In this document: in pieces, positions 17,988 to 27,500 of the stretch
How the letters are laid out: the number at the start of each line of letters is the position of its first letter
Numbering within the stretch: position 1 is the stretch's first letter
Assembly: GCF_039536205.1 (NCBI RefSeq)
Contig: NZ_BAAAYL010000001.1
Span: 5,952,001 to 6,016,000, forward strand
Length of the DNA: 64,000 bases
Origin: Streptomyces sannanensis
GTDB taxonomy: Bacteria > Actinomycetota > Actinomycetes > Streptomycetales > Streptomycetaceae
Direction of reading: 5' to 3'
Notes under the pieces: generated by a model
What the model was told of the DNA's origin: nothing
The model's input: the letters and a program-made list of their open reading frames with translations, nothing else
Database searches by the model: none
Translations under genes and position numbers: made by a program

Positions 17988-18812
17988 ATGGACACCACCG
18001 CGCCCCGCTGCCGACCGCACCGCCTCGCCGCCGAGACATGGCTGGTGCCCCGCCTGGTTCCTGCCGGGGAAGCCGGGTTCGTCCCCGTCAACTCCATGGT
18101 CATCACCGGCGAACAGCCCGTCATCGTGGACACCGGCGCGGTGATCCACGCCAAGGAGTGGGCCGAGGACGTGTTCGGCCTGGTCGAGCCCGCCGACGTA
18201 CGGTGGATCTTCCTCTCCCACGAGGACGCCGACCACATGGGCAGCCTGCGCACCGCGATGGACCTGTGCGTGAACGCCACGCTGGTCACCGACTTCATGG
18301 CATGGCAGCGCATCTCCGTCCATACCGAACTGCCGCTGCACCGCATGCGCTGGCTCAACCCCGGTGAGCGGCTGGACATCGGCGACCGTGAACTCCACGC
18401 CGTGCTGCCGCCGCAGTTCGACTCACCCACCACCCGCGGCGTCGTCGACTCGGCGACCGGCGTGATGTGGGCGGCCGACGCCTTCGCGGCACCCACCCCC
18501 GGGGAGATCCATGAGCTCGGGGATCTGCCGGCCGGCCTCTGGGACCAGGTCTTCATGCCGTTCAACAGCATGGGCAACCCCTGGCACTCCTGGCTCGACC
18601 CCGACGCCTACGGCCGGCACCTCGACACGCTGGAGAAGCTGCCGGTACGGGTCGCCGCGTCGTGCCACGGCCCGGTGCTGCGCGGCGCCGGCATCTCGGA
18701 CGCGTACGCCAAGGCGCGTGCGATGGCCGGCGCCCCGGCCGTACCCGCGCCCGGTCAGCCGGTGCTCGACGACATCCTCAAGGCGGCCGGACTGATCGAC
18801 CCCACTGGCTGA
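17988..18812 (+). CDS. Metallo-beta-lactamase-fold protein (flavodiiron-like group)
   Basis: 274 residues. The metal site is SHEDADHMG (HxExDH pattern) near residue 75, with further ligands in MWAADAF and SCHGPVLRG. The arrangement with Glu in HxE and the Asp before His is typical of the oxygen-reductase (ODP) MBL group, which uses a di-iron centre. There is no flavodoxin domain, so the redox partner is separate, or the protein is a simple hydrolase. AGGAG lies at ideal spacing before ATG 17988. It is divergent from the dead SARP gene. Confidence 0.82.
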   Translation: MDTTAPRCRPHRLAAETWLVPRLVPAGEAGFVPVNSMVITGEQPVIVDTGAVIHAKEWAEDVFGLVEPADVRWIFLSHEDADHMGSLRTAMDLCVNATLVTDFMAWQRISVHTELPLHRMRWLNPGERLDIGDRELHAVLPPQFDSPTTRGVVDSATGVMWAADAFAAPTPGEIHELGDLPAGLWDQVFMPFNSMGNPWHSWLDPDAYGRHLDTLEKLPVRVAASCHGPVLRGAGISDAYAKARAMAGAPAVPAPGQPVLDDILKAAGLIDPTG

Positions 18813-18871
18813 CGCCTGCCCGAGCGGCAGCCAATGCCGGAGCGGCCCCCGCGAGGGAACCCCGATGACGC

Positions 18872-19092
18872 GCCGAGATCGAGGACATGGTCCTGGTCGA
18901 CGACATCGTGGTGATGCGCAATCGGTACGCGGGCACCCACCTGGGGCCGTTCACGGTCACGAGCAGTCGGGGCGCGCGTTCCGGTTCCGTCGGATCCGCT
19001 GGATGCGCTTCGACGAGGACGGCCGGGTCGTCGAACACTCGGGCCTGCGTGACGACGGCGCACACCTCCGGCAGCTCGACGTCATCACCTGA
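18872..19092 (+). pseudogene. SnoaL-like (ester cyclase/NTF2-fold) remnant
   Basis: Codons EIEDMVLVDDIVVMRNRYAG and THLGPF, then after a one-base shift HEQSGRAFRFRRIRWMRFDE and DGRVVEHSGLRDD, form the C-terminal half of a SnoaL-like polyketide-cyclase fold. A missing G in GGTCAC near 18955 explains the shift. The N-terminal half is absent and a stop precedes the first codons. It is non-functional. Confidence 0.65.
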
Positions 19093-19098
19093 GCCGAA

Positions 19099-19131
19099 GG
19101 GCCGGCCACCAGCAGTGCGGGTGGCCGGCCC
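19099..19131. terminator. Bidirectional terminator at the end of the cyclophilin gene
   Basis: GGGCCGGCCACC and GGTGGCCGGCCC are perfect 12-bp arms around a 9-nt loop, 20 bp beyond the cyclophilin stop. Confidence 0.75.
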
Positions 19132-19151
19132 AACGGGTTCGCCTCAGAGGC

Positions 19152-19649
19152 TCAGGCCTCCACGGCACCGGACGCGGCAATGGCTATCGCCGCCTGCGTC
19201 CTGCCGGCCTGGGAGCCGAGGGACTCGATCTTCTTGACGAGGTCCTGGCCCTCGACGACCTCGCCGAAGACGACGTGCTTGCCGTCCAGCCAGTCGGTGA
19301 CGATGGTGGTGATGAAGAACTGGGAGCCGTTGGTGTTCCGGCCGGCGTTCGCCATGGACAGCAGGAACGGGCGGTCGTGCTTCAGCTGGAAGTTCTCGTC
19401 GGCGAACTTCTCGCCGTAGATGCTCTTGCCACCGGTGCCGTTACCGGCGGTGAAGTCGCCACCCTGGAGCATGAACTGGGGGATGACGCGGTGGAACTTG
19501 GAACCGGCGTAGCCGAAGCCGTGCTCGCCGGTCGCGAGCTCGCGGAAGTTCTTCGCCGTCTTGGGGACGACGTCGTCGAACAGCTTGAAGACGATCCGGC
19601 CGGCGGGCTCGTCGTTGATGGTGATGTCGAAGTAAACGTTGTTGTTCAT
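19152..19649 (-). CDS. Peptidyl-prolyl cis-trans isomerase, cyclophilin type
   Basis: 165 residues covering one complete cyclophilin domain, cytosolic (no signal peptide). Active-site segments are [16 protein letters not shown] (catalytic Arg, Phe and Gln), [17 protein letters not shown], and [12 protein letters not shown] with the Trp that confers cyclosporin binding. It catalyses proline isomerisation during folding. The start [13 protein letters not shown] matches family proteins; an ATG 9 bp upstream in frame is possible. It is transcribed alone. Confidence 0.93.
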   Translation of the reverse strand: MNNNVYFDITINDEPAGRIVFKLFDDVVPKTAKNFRELATGEHGFGYAGSKFHRVIPQFMLQGGDFTAGNGTGGKSIYGEKFADENFQLKHDRPFLLSMANAGRNTNGSQFFITTIVTDWLDGKHVVFGEVVEGQDLVKKIESLGSQAGRTQAAIAIAASGAVEA

Positions 19650-19699
19650 GGGGGGCATTTTGTCACTGCCGTGCCAAGCTTCCCGCACGCAGGTCAGCC

Positions 19700-19851
19700 C
19701 GGGCCGGGCCTCCACGCTCGCCATGTGCATCGTCGACGATCTCGAGAGCCGGCGCGACGAGTGGAAGGCCCTCGCCGCCGAGGCCCCGGAGGGTGTCTCG
19801 CCGCTGCGCATCCTGGAAGTCGTCGCATGGAACCTCGGCAAGAGGAACTGA
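19700..19851 (+). pseudogene. Possible coding remnant
   Basis: About 50 codons ending [39 protein letters not shown] have natural composition and a good stop but no start or ribosome-binding site upstream. They overlap the cyclophilin promoter region. The family is not recognised; it could be the tail of a lost gene. Confidence 0.25.
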
Positions 19852-19923
19852 TCGCGATCGGCGCTTCCTCCCAGCCCGAACGAATATCCGCGACATTCGG
19901 ATGATCGTTGATACCGTCCCGCC

Positions 19924-20574
19924 GTGGCTGAAACACATGGATCACCGAGCGGCCCCGTGACCGCGGCCGACGTCGAACTCGCCGTCCGCCTTGCGGTCGC
20001 CGCCCTGCGTACCGCGGACCCCTCGGGATGGAGCGCCCGGGCCGGCTCCCTGGAGTGGGACTGCTGGGAGACCGCCGAGCATCTCGCCGACGACCTGTTC
20101 TCGTACGCCGTCCAGCTGGGCCCCGAGAGCCCGCCGCTCGACAGCCATGTCCCGTTCGCTTGGGGGTGTAAGAGGCCGGGCGGCCCAGCGAACGCGATCT
20201 TCGCGGACCGCGAGGCCGGGGCGGCCGGCCTGCTCCAGGTACTGGAGGCCAGCGGTGCCCTGCTGACGGCCATCGTCCGCACCGCACCACCGACGGCCCG
20301 CGCCCACCACATCTTCGGCGCCGCCGACCCCGAGGGCTTCGCCGCCATGGGCATCGTCGAGACGCTGGTGCACACGCACGACATCGCCGAGGGCCTGGGC
20401 ATCGACTGGACACCGCCGGCCGACCTGTGTGACCGGGTCCTGACCCGGCTCTTCCCCGACGCTCCGACCGACACCGAGCGCTGGCCCACCCTCCTCTGGG
20501 CCACGGGCCGCACAGCCCTCCCCGGCCGGGCGCGCCTCACGAAGTGGCGCTGGCACGGGGAGCCCCGGACCTGA
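19924..20574 (+). CDS. Maleylpyruvate isomerase N-terminal (DinB-like) domain protein
   Basis: 216 residues. The helical bundle shows [20 protein letters not shown] and [19 protein letters not shown], placing His residues where the mycothiol-dependent maleylpyruvate isomerase/DinB superfamily binds a metal. Actinobacteria carry many such proteins, which act as mycothiol-dependent transferases or isomerases; the exact reaction is unknown here. Translation starts at GTG 19924. No aromatic-degradation genes are near. Confidence 0.75.
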   Translation: MAETHGSPSGPVTAADVELAVRLAVAALRTADPSGWSARAGSLEWDCWETAEHLADDLFSYAVQLGPESPPLDSHVPFAWGCKRPGGPANAIFADREAGAAGLLQVLEASGALLTAIVRTAPPTARAHHIFGAADPEGFAAMGIVETLVHTHDIAEGLGIDWTPPADLCDRVLTRLFPDAPTDTERWPTLLWATGRTALPGRARLTKWRWHGEPRT

Positions 20575-20786
20575 CGGCGCTCCGTCGCGACGTCGACGGT
20601 CAATGGCGGCGCATTCACGGCAACGAAGTGTGGGAGTTCGACAGGAGTGTGTGATTCGGTGGAGCGGCAGGTGGAGGCGCGCTTGCCTGGTCTGGGAACG
20701 GGCAGCAAAGGTGCGGGTCAGAGGCCAGGTCATGGTGCCGGGTCTGATGTCCGAACGATTGGCCCCCGATGCGAATCGCAGTATCC

Positions 20787-20813
20787 TGCATGTGAGATGC
20801 AATGAAAATGCAA
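20787..20813 (+). promoter_or_regulatory. Operator-like repeats before the RHH antitoxin
   Basis: TGCAT-GTGAG-ATGCA (20787-20801) is an inverted repeat, and ATGCAA recurs at 20797-20802 and 20808-20813. Short phased repeats just upstream of a ribbon-helix-helix antitoxin are the classical autoregulation site. Confidence 0.55.
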
Positions 20814-20833
20814 CATGGTTCCGGGAGGGCATC

Positions 20834-21085
20834 GTGAGCACGCAGACCATTGGCTTCGCTGTGTCGGACGCGGACCGGGCGGACCTGGACGAGCTCGTCG
20901 AGTACTTCGGAGGCGGAAACAGATCGGCCTACCTCCGCGCGACGATAAAGATCATGAAGTCGGTGAAGCTGGCCGAGGAGCTGCGTGAGGTGCAGGCGTA
21001 CGGTGAGCAGAAGCTGGCTGAGCAGGGCGCCTCGCTGGCTGACGTCACTGCCATCACCCGCCGGGTGCTGAAGGGGCGGGAATGA
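20834..21085 (+). CDS. Ribbon-helix-helix antitoxin
   Basis: 83 residues from GTG 20834, which has GGGAGGGC directly upstream. The first part (TIGFAVSDADRADLDELVEY, GGGNRSAYLRATIKIM) is a short beta strand followed by two helices, typical of RHH DNA-binding antitoxins. The remaining acidic/charged helix should wrap the toxin. Its stop overlaps the start of the PIN toxin gene (ATGA), the usual coupling of such pairs. It likely represses its own promoter through the repeats upstream. Confidence 0.8.
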   Translation: MSTQTIGFAVSDADRADLDELVEYFGGGNRSAYLRATIKIMKSVKLAEELREVQAYGEQKLAEQGASLADVTAITRRVLKGRE

Positions 21086-21585
21086 GCGAGGCCGTACCCG
21101 TACCAGTCGTCTACGACGTCAATGTCCTGGTGGGTGCGGCGGCCGGGGGTAACAGCCCGTTCCGGTCCTGGCCCTCACCCCCGCCGACGTCAGGCAATCC
21201 GTTCGCGGACTGCCTGGGCATCGTGGTGGATGCGGCGGAGTTCGGTCTCTGGCTGTCTCCGCACATCCTGGACAACACCGGACGAGTGCTTGCTGAGGGA
21301 CTGAAGTGGGAGGCTGCCCCGATCGAGCGCTTCATTTCCCTGCTGGTGGACGTGGCCGACCACAGCGGCGGGGGTGTCGTCGATCCCCCGTCGACAGTCA
21401 GTGACTGCCCCGACTGGGAGGACAACCGCATCCTCGACCTCGCCGCCGAAGTCGGTGCGCTGCTGATCGTCTCCGACGACGTCGATCTGACCGGCATGTC
21501 GCCCTGGCGCGGTACCCCGGTACTGCGGCCCCGAGAATTCGCCGCCAAAGTGGACGGCATGCGCCGGCATCGCCGTCGGCGCTGA
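21082..21585 (+). CDS. PIN-domain toxin (VapC-like RNase)
   Basis: 167 residues. PIN acidic residues are visible in VVYDVNVLVGA near the start, in CPDWEDNRILDLAAEV, and in LIVSDDVDL near the end; together these coordinate Mg/Mn for RNA cleavage. The spacing fits the PIN subfamily annotated as 'toxin component, PIN family'. The gene overlaps the antitoxin stop by four bases. The all-Arg/His tail (MRRHRRRR) is unusual and may help RNA binding. The module appears intact. Confidence 0.8.
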   Translation: MSEAVPVPVVYDVNVLVGAAAGGNSPFRSWPSPPPTSGNPFADCLGIVVDAAEFGLWLSPHILDNTGRVLAEGLKWEAAPIERFISLLVDVADHSGGGVVDPPSTVSDCPDWEDNRILDLAAEVGALLIVSDDVDLTGMSPWRGTPVLRPREFAAKVDGMRRHRRRR

Positions 21586-21699
21586 CGTTTTGGTCGGCGC
21601 TGACGTTTTGCCGCCGGGCGCCCAAGGGGCGGCACCGTCTGTCTCTTCGGCGGAGACTTGGGCAGTGGTTCTGTACGTGCTCCCAGGGCCCGCCGACCT

Positions 21700-23221
21700 T
21701 CACCAGTCGTCGTCGAAGCCGGAGAAGCGGGAGCAGTGGCAGGCGTCGCAGTACGTGAACCAGGGAGCACAGGGCTTCTGACAGGCGGCGCACCTGCCGT
21801 GCTCGGCCAGCGGCCGGGAGGCGGCGACCAGTTGGATGATCCGGGCTGCCGCCGCCTGTTCGCCGGCCGCCGCTTCCTCGGTGTTCACGCCTCCGCACTC
21901 GCCGTCGAAGGCCAGGGCGGCGGTGCGCAGGTCCCGCATCAGTGCTGCGTACTTCTCGGCATCGGGCAAGGCCATCCTGTCGATGCCCGCGCGGGAGCGG
22001 AGCAGAGGGCGCAGGGCGGCCCCGTGCAGAACGGCCCGGCAGATGGCCGGGTAGGCCGGGCGGTCGGCATCGACGGACAGGGTGATCAGGCGCCAGACCG
22101 TACAACCGTCCTGAGGCCAGAGACCGCCGACATCTCGCGGAGCGTCGGCGATCTGGCGTGCCATGGACAACTTGGCGCGGATTTCGTCCACGGGCATCGG
22201 CTGCAGCCAGGGGCGCTCCCGGGCAGCCTCGCGGGCGGCAGCGGTCCAGCCCGTCAGGGCGTGCGGGATCTCACCGGGTTCAGGCAGCCCCAGGTCGGTC
22301 CAGGTGGGCCGCAGCGGTGCCGTCGTCACCTGTAGGCCGTTGGGCTTCACTCCGTTGGCCGCTTGGACGGCCTGCTCCAGGAGTTGGCCGGAGACGGTGA
22401 GGCCAGGGAGCCGGCTGCGGTACGCAGCGACGATTCCCTCGCCTGCGTTGTGTCCCCGCCGACCGGCCCGGCCGGTGATCTGGGCGGCCTCCCAGACGCG
22501 CAGTTCCCTGCGGGTTCTGCCGTCGTACTTGCTGGTCTCCGCGAACACCACTGAGCCCAGCGGCAGGTTGACGCCGTGGCCGATCACGTCTGTGGTGACG
22601 ATCACGTCGACCTCCTTTTCGGTCAGGCGCCGGATCTGCTCGCGGCGGGCCGCGGGCGGCATCGTGCCGTACAGGACTGTCGCCGACCTGCCCGCCTCGA
22701 TCAGTTCGCGATGCAGGGCAAGGACGGCCTTGCGGGAGAAGGCGACCACCGCACTTGCTTTCGGCAGCGTGACGGCCCGAAAGGGACTGGCCAGGGTGAG
22801 TGCGGTCGGGCGGGCATGGTGGACCGTGGTGATGTCCACGGCCGGGGTGAGCAAGGTGCGCAGCAGGTCCTCCGACTCGGGTGCGGCGGCGATGTGCACA
22901 TCGGTGTGCGCCCCGCTGAGCAGGAGGCGGGTCCAGGCGTGGCCGCGCTCCTGGTCGGCCAGCCAGTGCGCTTCGTCGACGACGAGTACGTCGCCTTCGA
23001 CGGGGGCCGCCTCGGTGGTGCAGCACAGCACCGGAGCGCCCGGGTTGAGGTACTCCTCGCCGGTGCGCAGGCCGATTCGGTCCGCGCCGAGCCTGGCGCG
23101 GAGCCGTTCGTAGACCTCGAATGCGAGCATGCGCAGCGGCGCCGCGTACACGCAGGTGCGCCCCGCTTCGGCGCAGGCGGCCAGGAAGGCGAGGGCGGCA
23201 TGCGTCTTGCCGGAGTCGACT
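21700..23221 (-). pseudogene. SUV3-like DExH RNA helicase, 5'-truncated
   Basis: About 507 codons: GKT Walker A (VDSGKTHAALAF), VYAAPLRMLAFEVYERL, the DEAH box VLVVDEAHWLADQER, the second RecA lobe (TTDVIGHGVNLPLGSVVFAE, QITGRAGRRG), and a C-terminal CAACQ...CDAC zinc pair ending in GFDDDW. This matches SUV3-type helicases, which partner exoribonucleases. The coding frame meets TAG only two codons before VDSGKT, so the N-terminal domain and the first half of Walker A are deleted. The break falls 74 bp from the end of the Wadjet operon. A GTG or ATG further in could give an ATP-site-less product. Confidence 0.8.
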
Positions 23222-23294
23222 GACTACACAGTGGCACGAGGGTCTGACAGTCGGTGACCGGAGCGGTGCTGTGGTTCTGCTCGGTGCTCCCTTG

Positions 23295-24557
23295 CTATGG
23301 CGCGAGGTCCGTCAGCAGGTCCTCGAGTACCGTCTCCTCCTCGATGCGTACGCCGAGTTCGCTGAGGGCCCCGGCCAGGTCCGCGTCCCAGGGGGCCTTC
23401 GTCGGTGGGCCGGTCAGGGGCGGGGCCAGGGGTGTGGCGGCTGCTGCCGCACGGTAGTGGGCGGCGGTGTAGCGCCAGGGGCGCCAGGGGACGCGGTTGA
23501 GCAGCGTGGTGGCGATGCGCAGGCCGCCCCAGTCGAAGTCGCCGTGGTACAGCAGCGTTGCCCCGTGGGAGTGGAGGTGGCGGAGCAGGGTGAGTGCGGC
23601 GGCCGAAGGCTGGCCCTGGAGGCAGACCAGGGGCGGGCATGCGCTGCCGTGGGTGTCGGCGGCTGCCGCCAGTACGGTGGGGTTCTCACAGACACGGACG
23701 GTGGCGGGTGCCGTCCGCGGTGGGTGGCGGGTGAGGTGGCGCAGCGTCAGGACAGCGGGTTCGCCCGTGTCGGCCAGCCAGTCGAGGGCGGGGGCGCCGC
23801 CGCGCAGGTTCAGGGTGAGGACGCTGGAGGACAGCGCGTCCTTGAGGAGGCCCGCCGATGCCCATGCCTCACGGCGCCATTCGGCCCCGGTACCGTCCGG
23901 GAAGCCGGTCAGCGCCCGGATGCCGGACAGGACGACGGTGGCGAGCGGGGTCTGGTCGTCCAGGGCGTGGGCGTTGCCGAGGCTGCGGGCCGCGAAGGCG
24001 GGCAGGGAGACGGCGGGTTCGGCAGGCAGTCGGTGCAGGACCGCCACGGCGTCGGCGAGCAGGGTCCGGGCCGCCCTCGGGGTGCGGGACAGGCGGCGCA
24101 CGAGGCCGCCCTGACGCAACCCCGCTGCCCAGCCGACCAGTTCGGGCCCCAGCGCGTCGAGGGCGTCGAGTGGCGCGTACGCCTCCTGCCAGGCGCGGGC
24201 TTCCCGCTCCCGTATGTCGCTGAGCGCGGTCACGGGGCCGGTGAGCGCGGTGACGGCGGAGGCGAGGCCGTCGGGGGCGGCGCCGGAGCGGCGCAGGACG
24301 TCGTCCACCGTGTCGAGACGTACGGTCAGCGAGCGCCCGGCGCGCGGGGCGCGGCCGAGGAGGCGTTCGGCTGCGGCTCGCTGTGCCTGGGTGGGGCCGG
24401 TCAGGGAGACCGGCCCGGTGAGGGGCTCCTCCCGCTCCATACGGCGGCGTACCCGTTCCAGGAGCCAGGCCAGGGCGGGGTCGCCGAGCAGACGGCCGAG
24501 GCGGTCGAGGTCGAGGCGGTCGCCGCCGACGGGCGAGCCGGGCCGCGGCGGACTCAT
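23295..24557 (-). CDS. jetD: Wadjet JetD-type protein, TIGR02679/DUF2399 (Toprim-like nuclease subunit)
   Basis: 420 residues, last gene of the operon. The C-terminal Toprim-like domain shows VRVCENPTVL (catalytic Glu) near residue 290 and YHGDFDWGGLRIA (DxD) near 340, as in DUF2399. The N-terminal part (LDRLGRLLGDPALAWLLE) fits TIGR02679. Related JetD proteins cut plasmid DNA that has been extruded by the SMC motor. Its ATG overlaps the motor-gene stop (ATGA at 24554-24557); an ATG two codons earlier is also possible. The C-terminus appears complete, although a deletion scar lies just beyond it. Confidence 0.88.
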   Translation of the reverse strand: MSPPRPGSPVGGDRLDLDRLGRLLGDPALAWLLERVRRRMEREEPLTGPVSLTGPTQAQRAAAERLLGRAPRAGRSLTVRLDTVDDVLRRSGAAPDGLASAVTALTGPVTALSDIREREARAWQEAYAPLDALDALGPELVGWAAGLRQGGLVRRLSRTPRAARTLLADAVAVLHRLPAEPAVSLPAFAARSLGNAHALDDQTPLATVVLSGIRALTGFPDGTGAEWRREAWASAGLLKDALSSSVLTLNLRGGAPALDWLADTGEPAVLTLRHLTRHPPRTAPATVRVCENPTVLAAAADTHGSACPPLVCLQGQPSAAALTLLRHLHSHGATLLYHGDFDWGGLRIATTLLNRVPWRPWRYTAAHYRAAAAATPLAPPLTGPPTKAPWDADLAGALSELGVRIEEETVLEDLLTDLAP

Positions 24558-27500
24558 GCCCATGGCGGGCCCTGCCGGGGGGCGGGTACCGCCGCGCCGG
24601 CCGGGTCGTCCTCGGGGCCGGCCGCGCCCGGGGGTGCCGCATGGACCGGGCCGGCGGCCTGGGCGGGGTACGCCGTCAGGTGGTCCGGCTCCGTACCCCG
24701 TACCCGCTCGGCCCCGTCCCACTCCCAGCGGGTCACCAGGACCGCCGCGATCTCGTCGACGCGCGACAGCTGCGCGATGGCGATGCCGGGGACCTGTGGG
24801 TAGCACGCCCACTCGCGTTCGCTGGTCATCGCCACATCCAGGTCGAAGGCGTGCAGCAGGCCGAGGCACTTGGCCCGAGAGTCGTCGTCCACACCCGCGA
24901 ACGCCTCGTCCAGGGTCACCAGGCGCGGAGCGTACTCCGTCGCCGCGGTGGCGTAGTGCGAGGAGGCCGCGGCGAACAGCGGCACGGACACCGCGAGCAC
25001 GCGCTCGCCACCGGACGCGGGCCCGGTGGCCGGGACCCACTTGCCGTGCTGGTGACGTTCGATGCCGAACTCGTGCCAGGTGCGGTAGTCCAGGGCCGCC
25101 GTCAGCACCTCCAGCCAGCTTCCCGCACCGTCGTCGTTCTGCCGGCGGGCGATCTGCGCCTGCAGGAACTCGCCGACCGCCCCACGGTCCTCCGGCGCCC
25201 ACGCGTCGGCGGACTGACGCAGCCGCTCCCGCGCCTGGGCCAGGCCCGTCGGCGCCGTGCGCGCGGAGCGCCAGACGAGGCGGAGCTTCATGCCGGTGGA
25301 GGTGGGCCGCTCCTCCAGCTCGGCGTTCATGGCGCGGACCTGGCGTTCGGCCGCGCCGATGAGTTCCTGCAGGGTGCCCGCGACCTCGGTCAGCAGGTGG
25401 GTCTCCAGGATCTCGCGTTCGTGCGCGGACAGGATGCGCGCCAGCTCCGCGACCTCGGTGGCGAGCGCTTCGGCCAGTTCGGGGACGGCACGTTCGCGGC
25501 CCTGGTAGACGATGTCGACGACCATGCCGTCCTCGACCATGCGGGCCGTGGCGGTGTGGCCGTTGCGCGACAGGGCGTCCTGGAGCTTCTTGTACTCCTC
25601 GCTCAGCCGCTTCTGTACGCGCTCCCAGGCGCCGTCCGAGTCGTCGACGGCGGAGAGTTCGGCCTCGACGGCGCGGGCGAGGGCCACGGCCGGGGTCGCC
25701 GCCCACGCTCCGCCGTCCGGTGGCGGTACGGCCGCCCGGGGCAGGGCCACGGTCAGCAGGCCGGTGGCCGCGAACCGCTGGAGGGAGGCGATCGCCTCGG
25801 CACGGGCGGCGGCCGCCGCGGTGACATCCTTCTCCAACTGCTCGATACGGCCCTCGGCGCGGCTGGCCCGCCGGTCGGCGTCCGTGTACGCCTGGCCGGC
25901 CTCGCGCTGCTCGCGCCCGCACGCCTCCAGGGCGCGGGCGGTCTCGGTCAGGCGCCGCTCCAGCTCGGCGACGGCCGTGCCCACCGTGGAGCGCAGCGTG
26001 GTGTGGCGTTCGTCGGCCGCGGCCGCGAGGCGGGCCGACTCCTCGGCACGCAGGTCCAGTTCGGCCACCCGCTCCTCGGCCCGCCCGGCCTCCGCGCTCT
26101 CCTCCCCGACCGCACGGGTCGCCTCGGCGCGTTCGCGCAGGGCGGGCCACAGGGCGGCCAGGTGGGCGGCGTGGTCGGCCAGCGCCTGGCGTACGGCGGC
26201 AAGCCCCGCCCGGTCGGCGGGCAGACTCAGGCCGGCGGCGGCGTCGGTGAGCTCGCCGGCGATCCCGTGAGTCCGCCGAGTCGCCTCCGCCAGTTCGGCG
26301 GACCGTTCGTCGCGGCGGGTACGGGCCCGGTGCGCGGCGTCCGTCGCGGCGGCGGCCAGCGCGTGGGCGTGGCGCAGGGCAGCGTCGTCGGGGACGGCGG
26401 CCAGCTCGGCGTCCAGGGTGCGGCGGCGCCCCGCCACCGACTCGCGCTCGGCCTCCAGGCCGTTCATCTCCGCGCGCAGAGCGACGAGTTCGCCCCGCAG
26501 GGCGGTGATGAGGGCCCGGCGCGCCTCCTCGCGGGCACCCTCGCCCACATACACCGCGGCCGGCTTGGACCAGCTGCCGGTCAACGCCCCCACGCGGAAG
26601 CCGCCGTCCACCGCCACCCAGGTTCCGGCGCCCTCGCCCAGCCCGATGGCGGCGAGCAGCCGGGCCACGGCGTCCTCGCCGACGGCCGCGGCCCGCGCGT
26701 CGCCGTGGTCGACGGCCGGGCGCAGTACGTCGGCGAGAGCGGCCCCGGCGACCGGGCCGTCCGGGGCCAGCAGGACATCGTGCCCGTCGGCGTGCAGGGC
26801 GGTGCCGTCGGGCCGTACCCAGGCGTCCAGCAGGCCGGATGCCTCCAACGCCGCTTCCAGACCGGCGCGTTCGGCCTCGCCGAGGTGCTCCCGGAAGTCG
26901 ATCAGCCGCCACAGGGGCGCCCCGGCTGCCCGGTCGCGCACGCCGGGTGTGCGGGTGTGCGCTGCCTCCGGTCCGCGCTGACCGCCCGCCTCCAGTTCGG
27001 CCAGTTCCCGTTCGGCCTCGGCGTGACGAGAGCGCAGTCCGGCCAGATGCTGCCCCAGCACCGCTGCCCGGTCGGCCAGTTCCGCGGCCCGCGAGCGGTG
27101 GGCCTGCGCCGCCTGCTCCCGTGCCGGGTACGGGCCGTCCAGACGCGTCACCCAGTCCTGCAGGCCGTCCAGCAGCCCGGCCGGGTCGGAAAGCGTCAAC
27201 TCCTTGCAGCCGTCGAGGTGTTCGTGTACGAGAACGACCAGCTCCCGCCCGGCCTGTGCTGCGGCCTCCTCCGCCTCTGCCTGCCGTTCGGCGGTGTGTC
27301 CGGCCTCCGTCTCCGCCTCGTCGGCGCGCCTGGCGGCCGCGCGTCGCTCGGCCGCCGCCTCCTCGGCACGCGCTGCGAGCCCCTCCACATGCCCGACCGC
27401 GCGCCGCCTGCGCTCCACGACCTCCTCGGCCGCGCGCCGCAGTGCGTCCTCCGGTGCGCCCTCGGTGCGCAGCTCGCCGTCGAGGCCTGCGGCCTCGGCC

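Noticed and set aside
21658..22335. Plus-strand frames across the truncated helicase
   Set aside because: Shadow frames with skewed composition; the minus strand carries helicase motifs.
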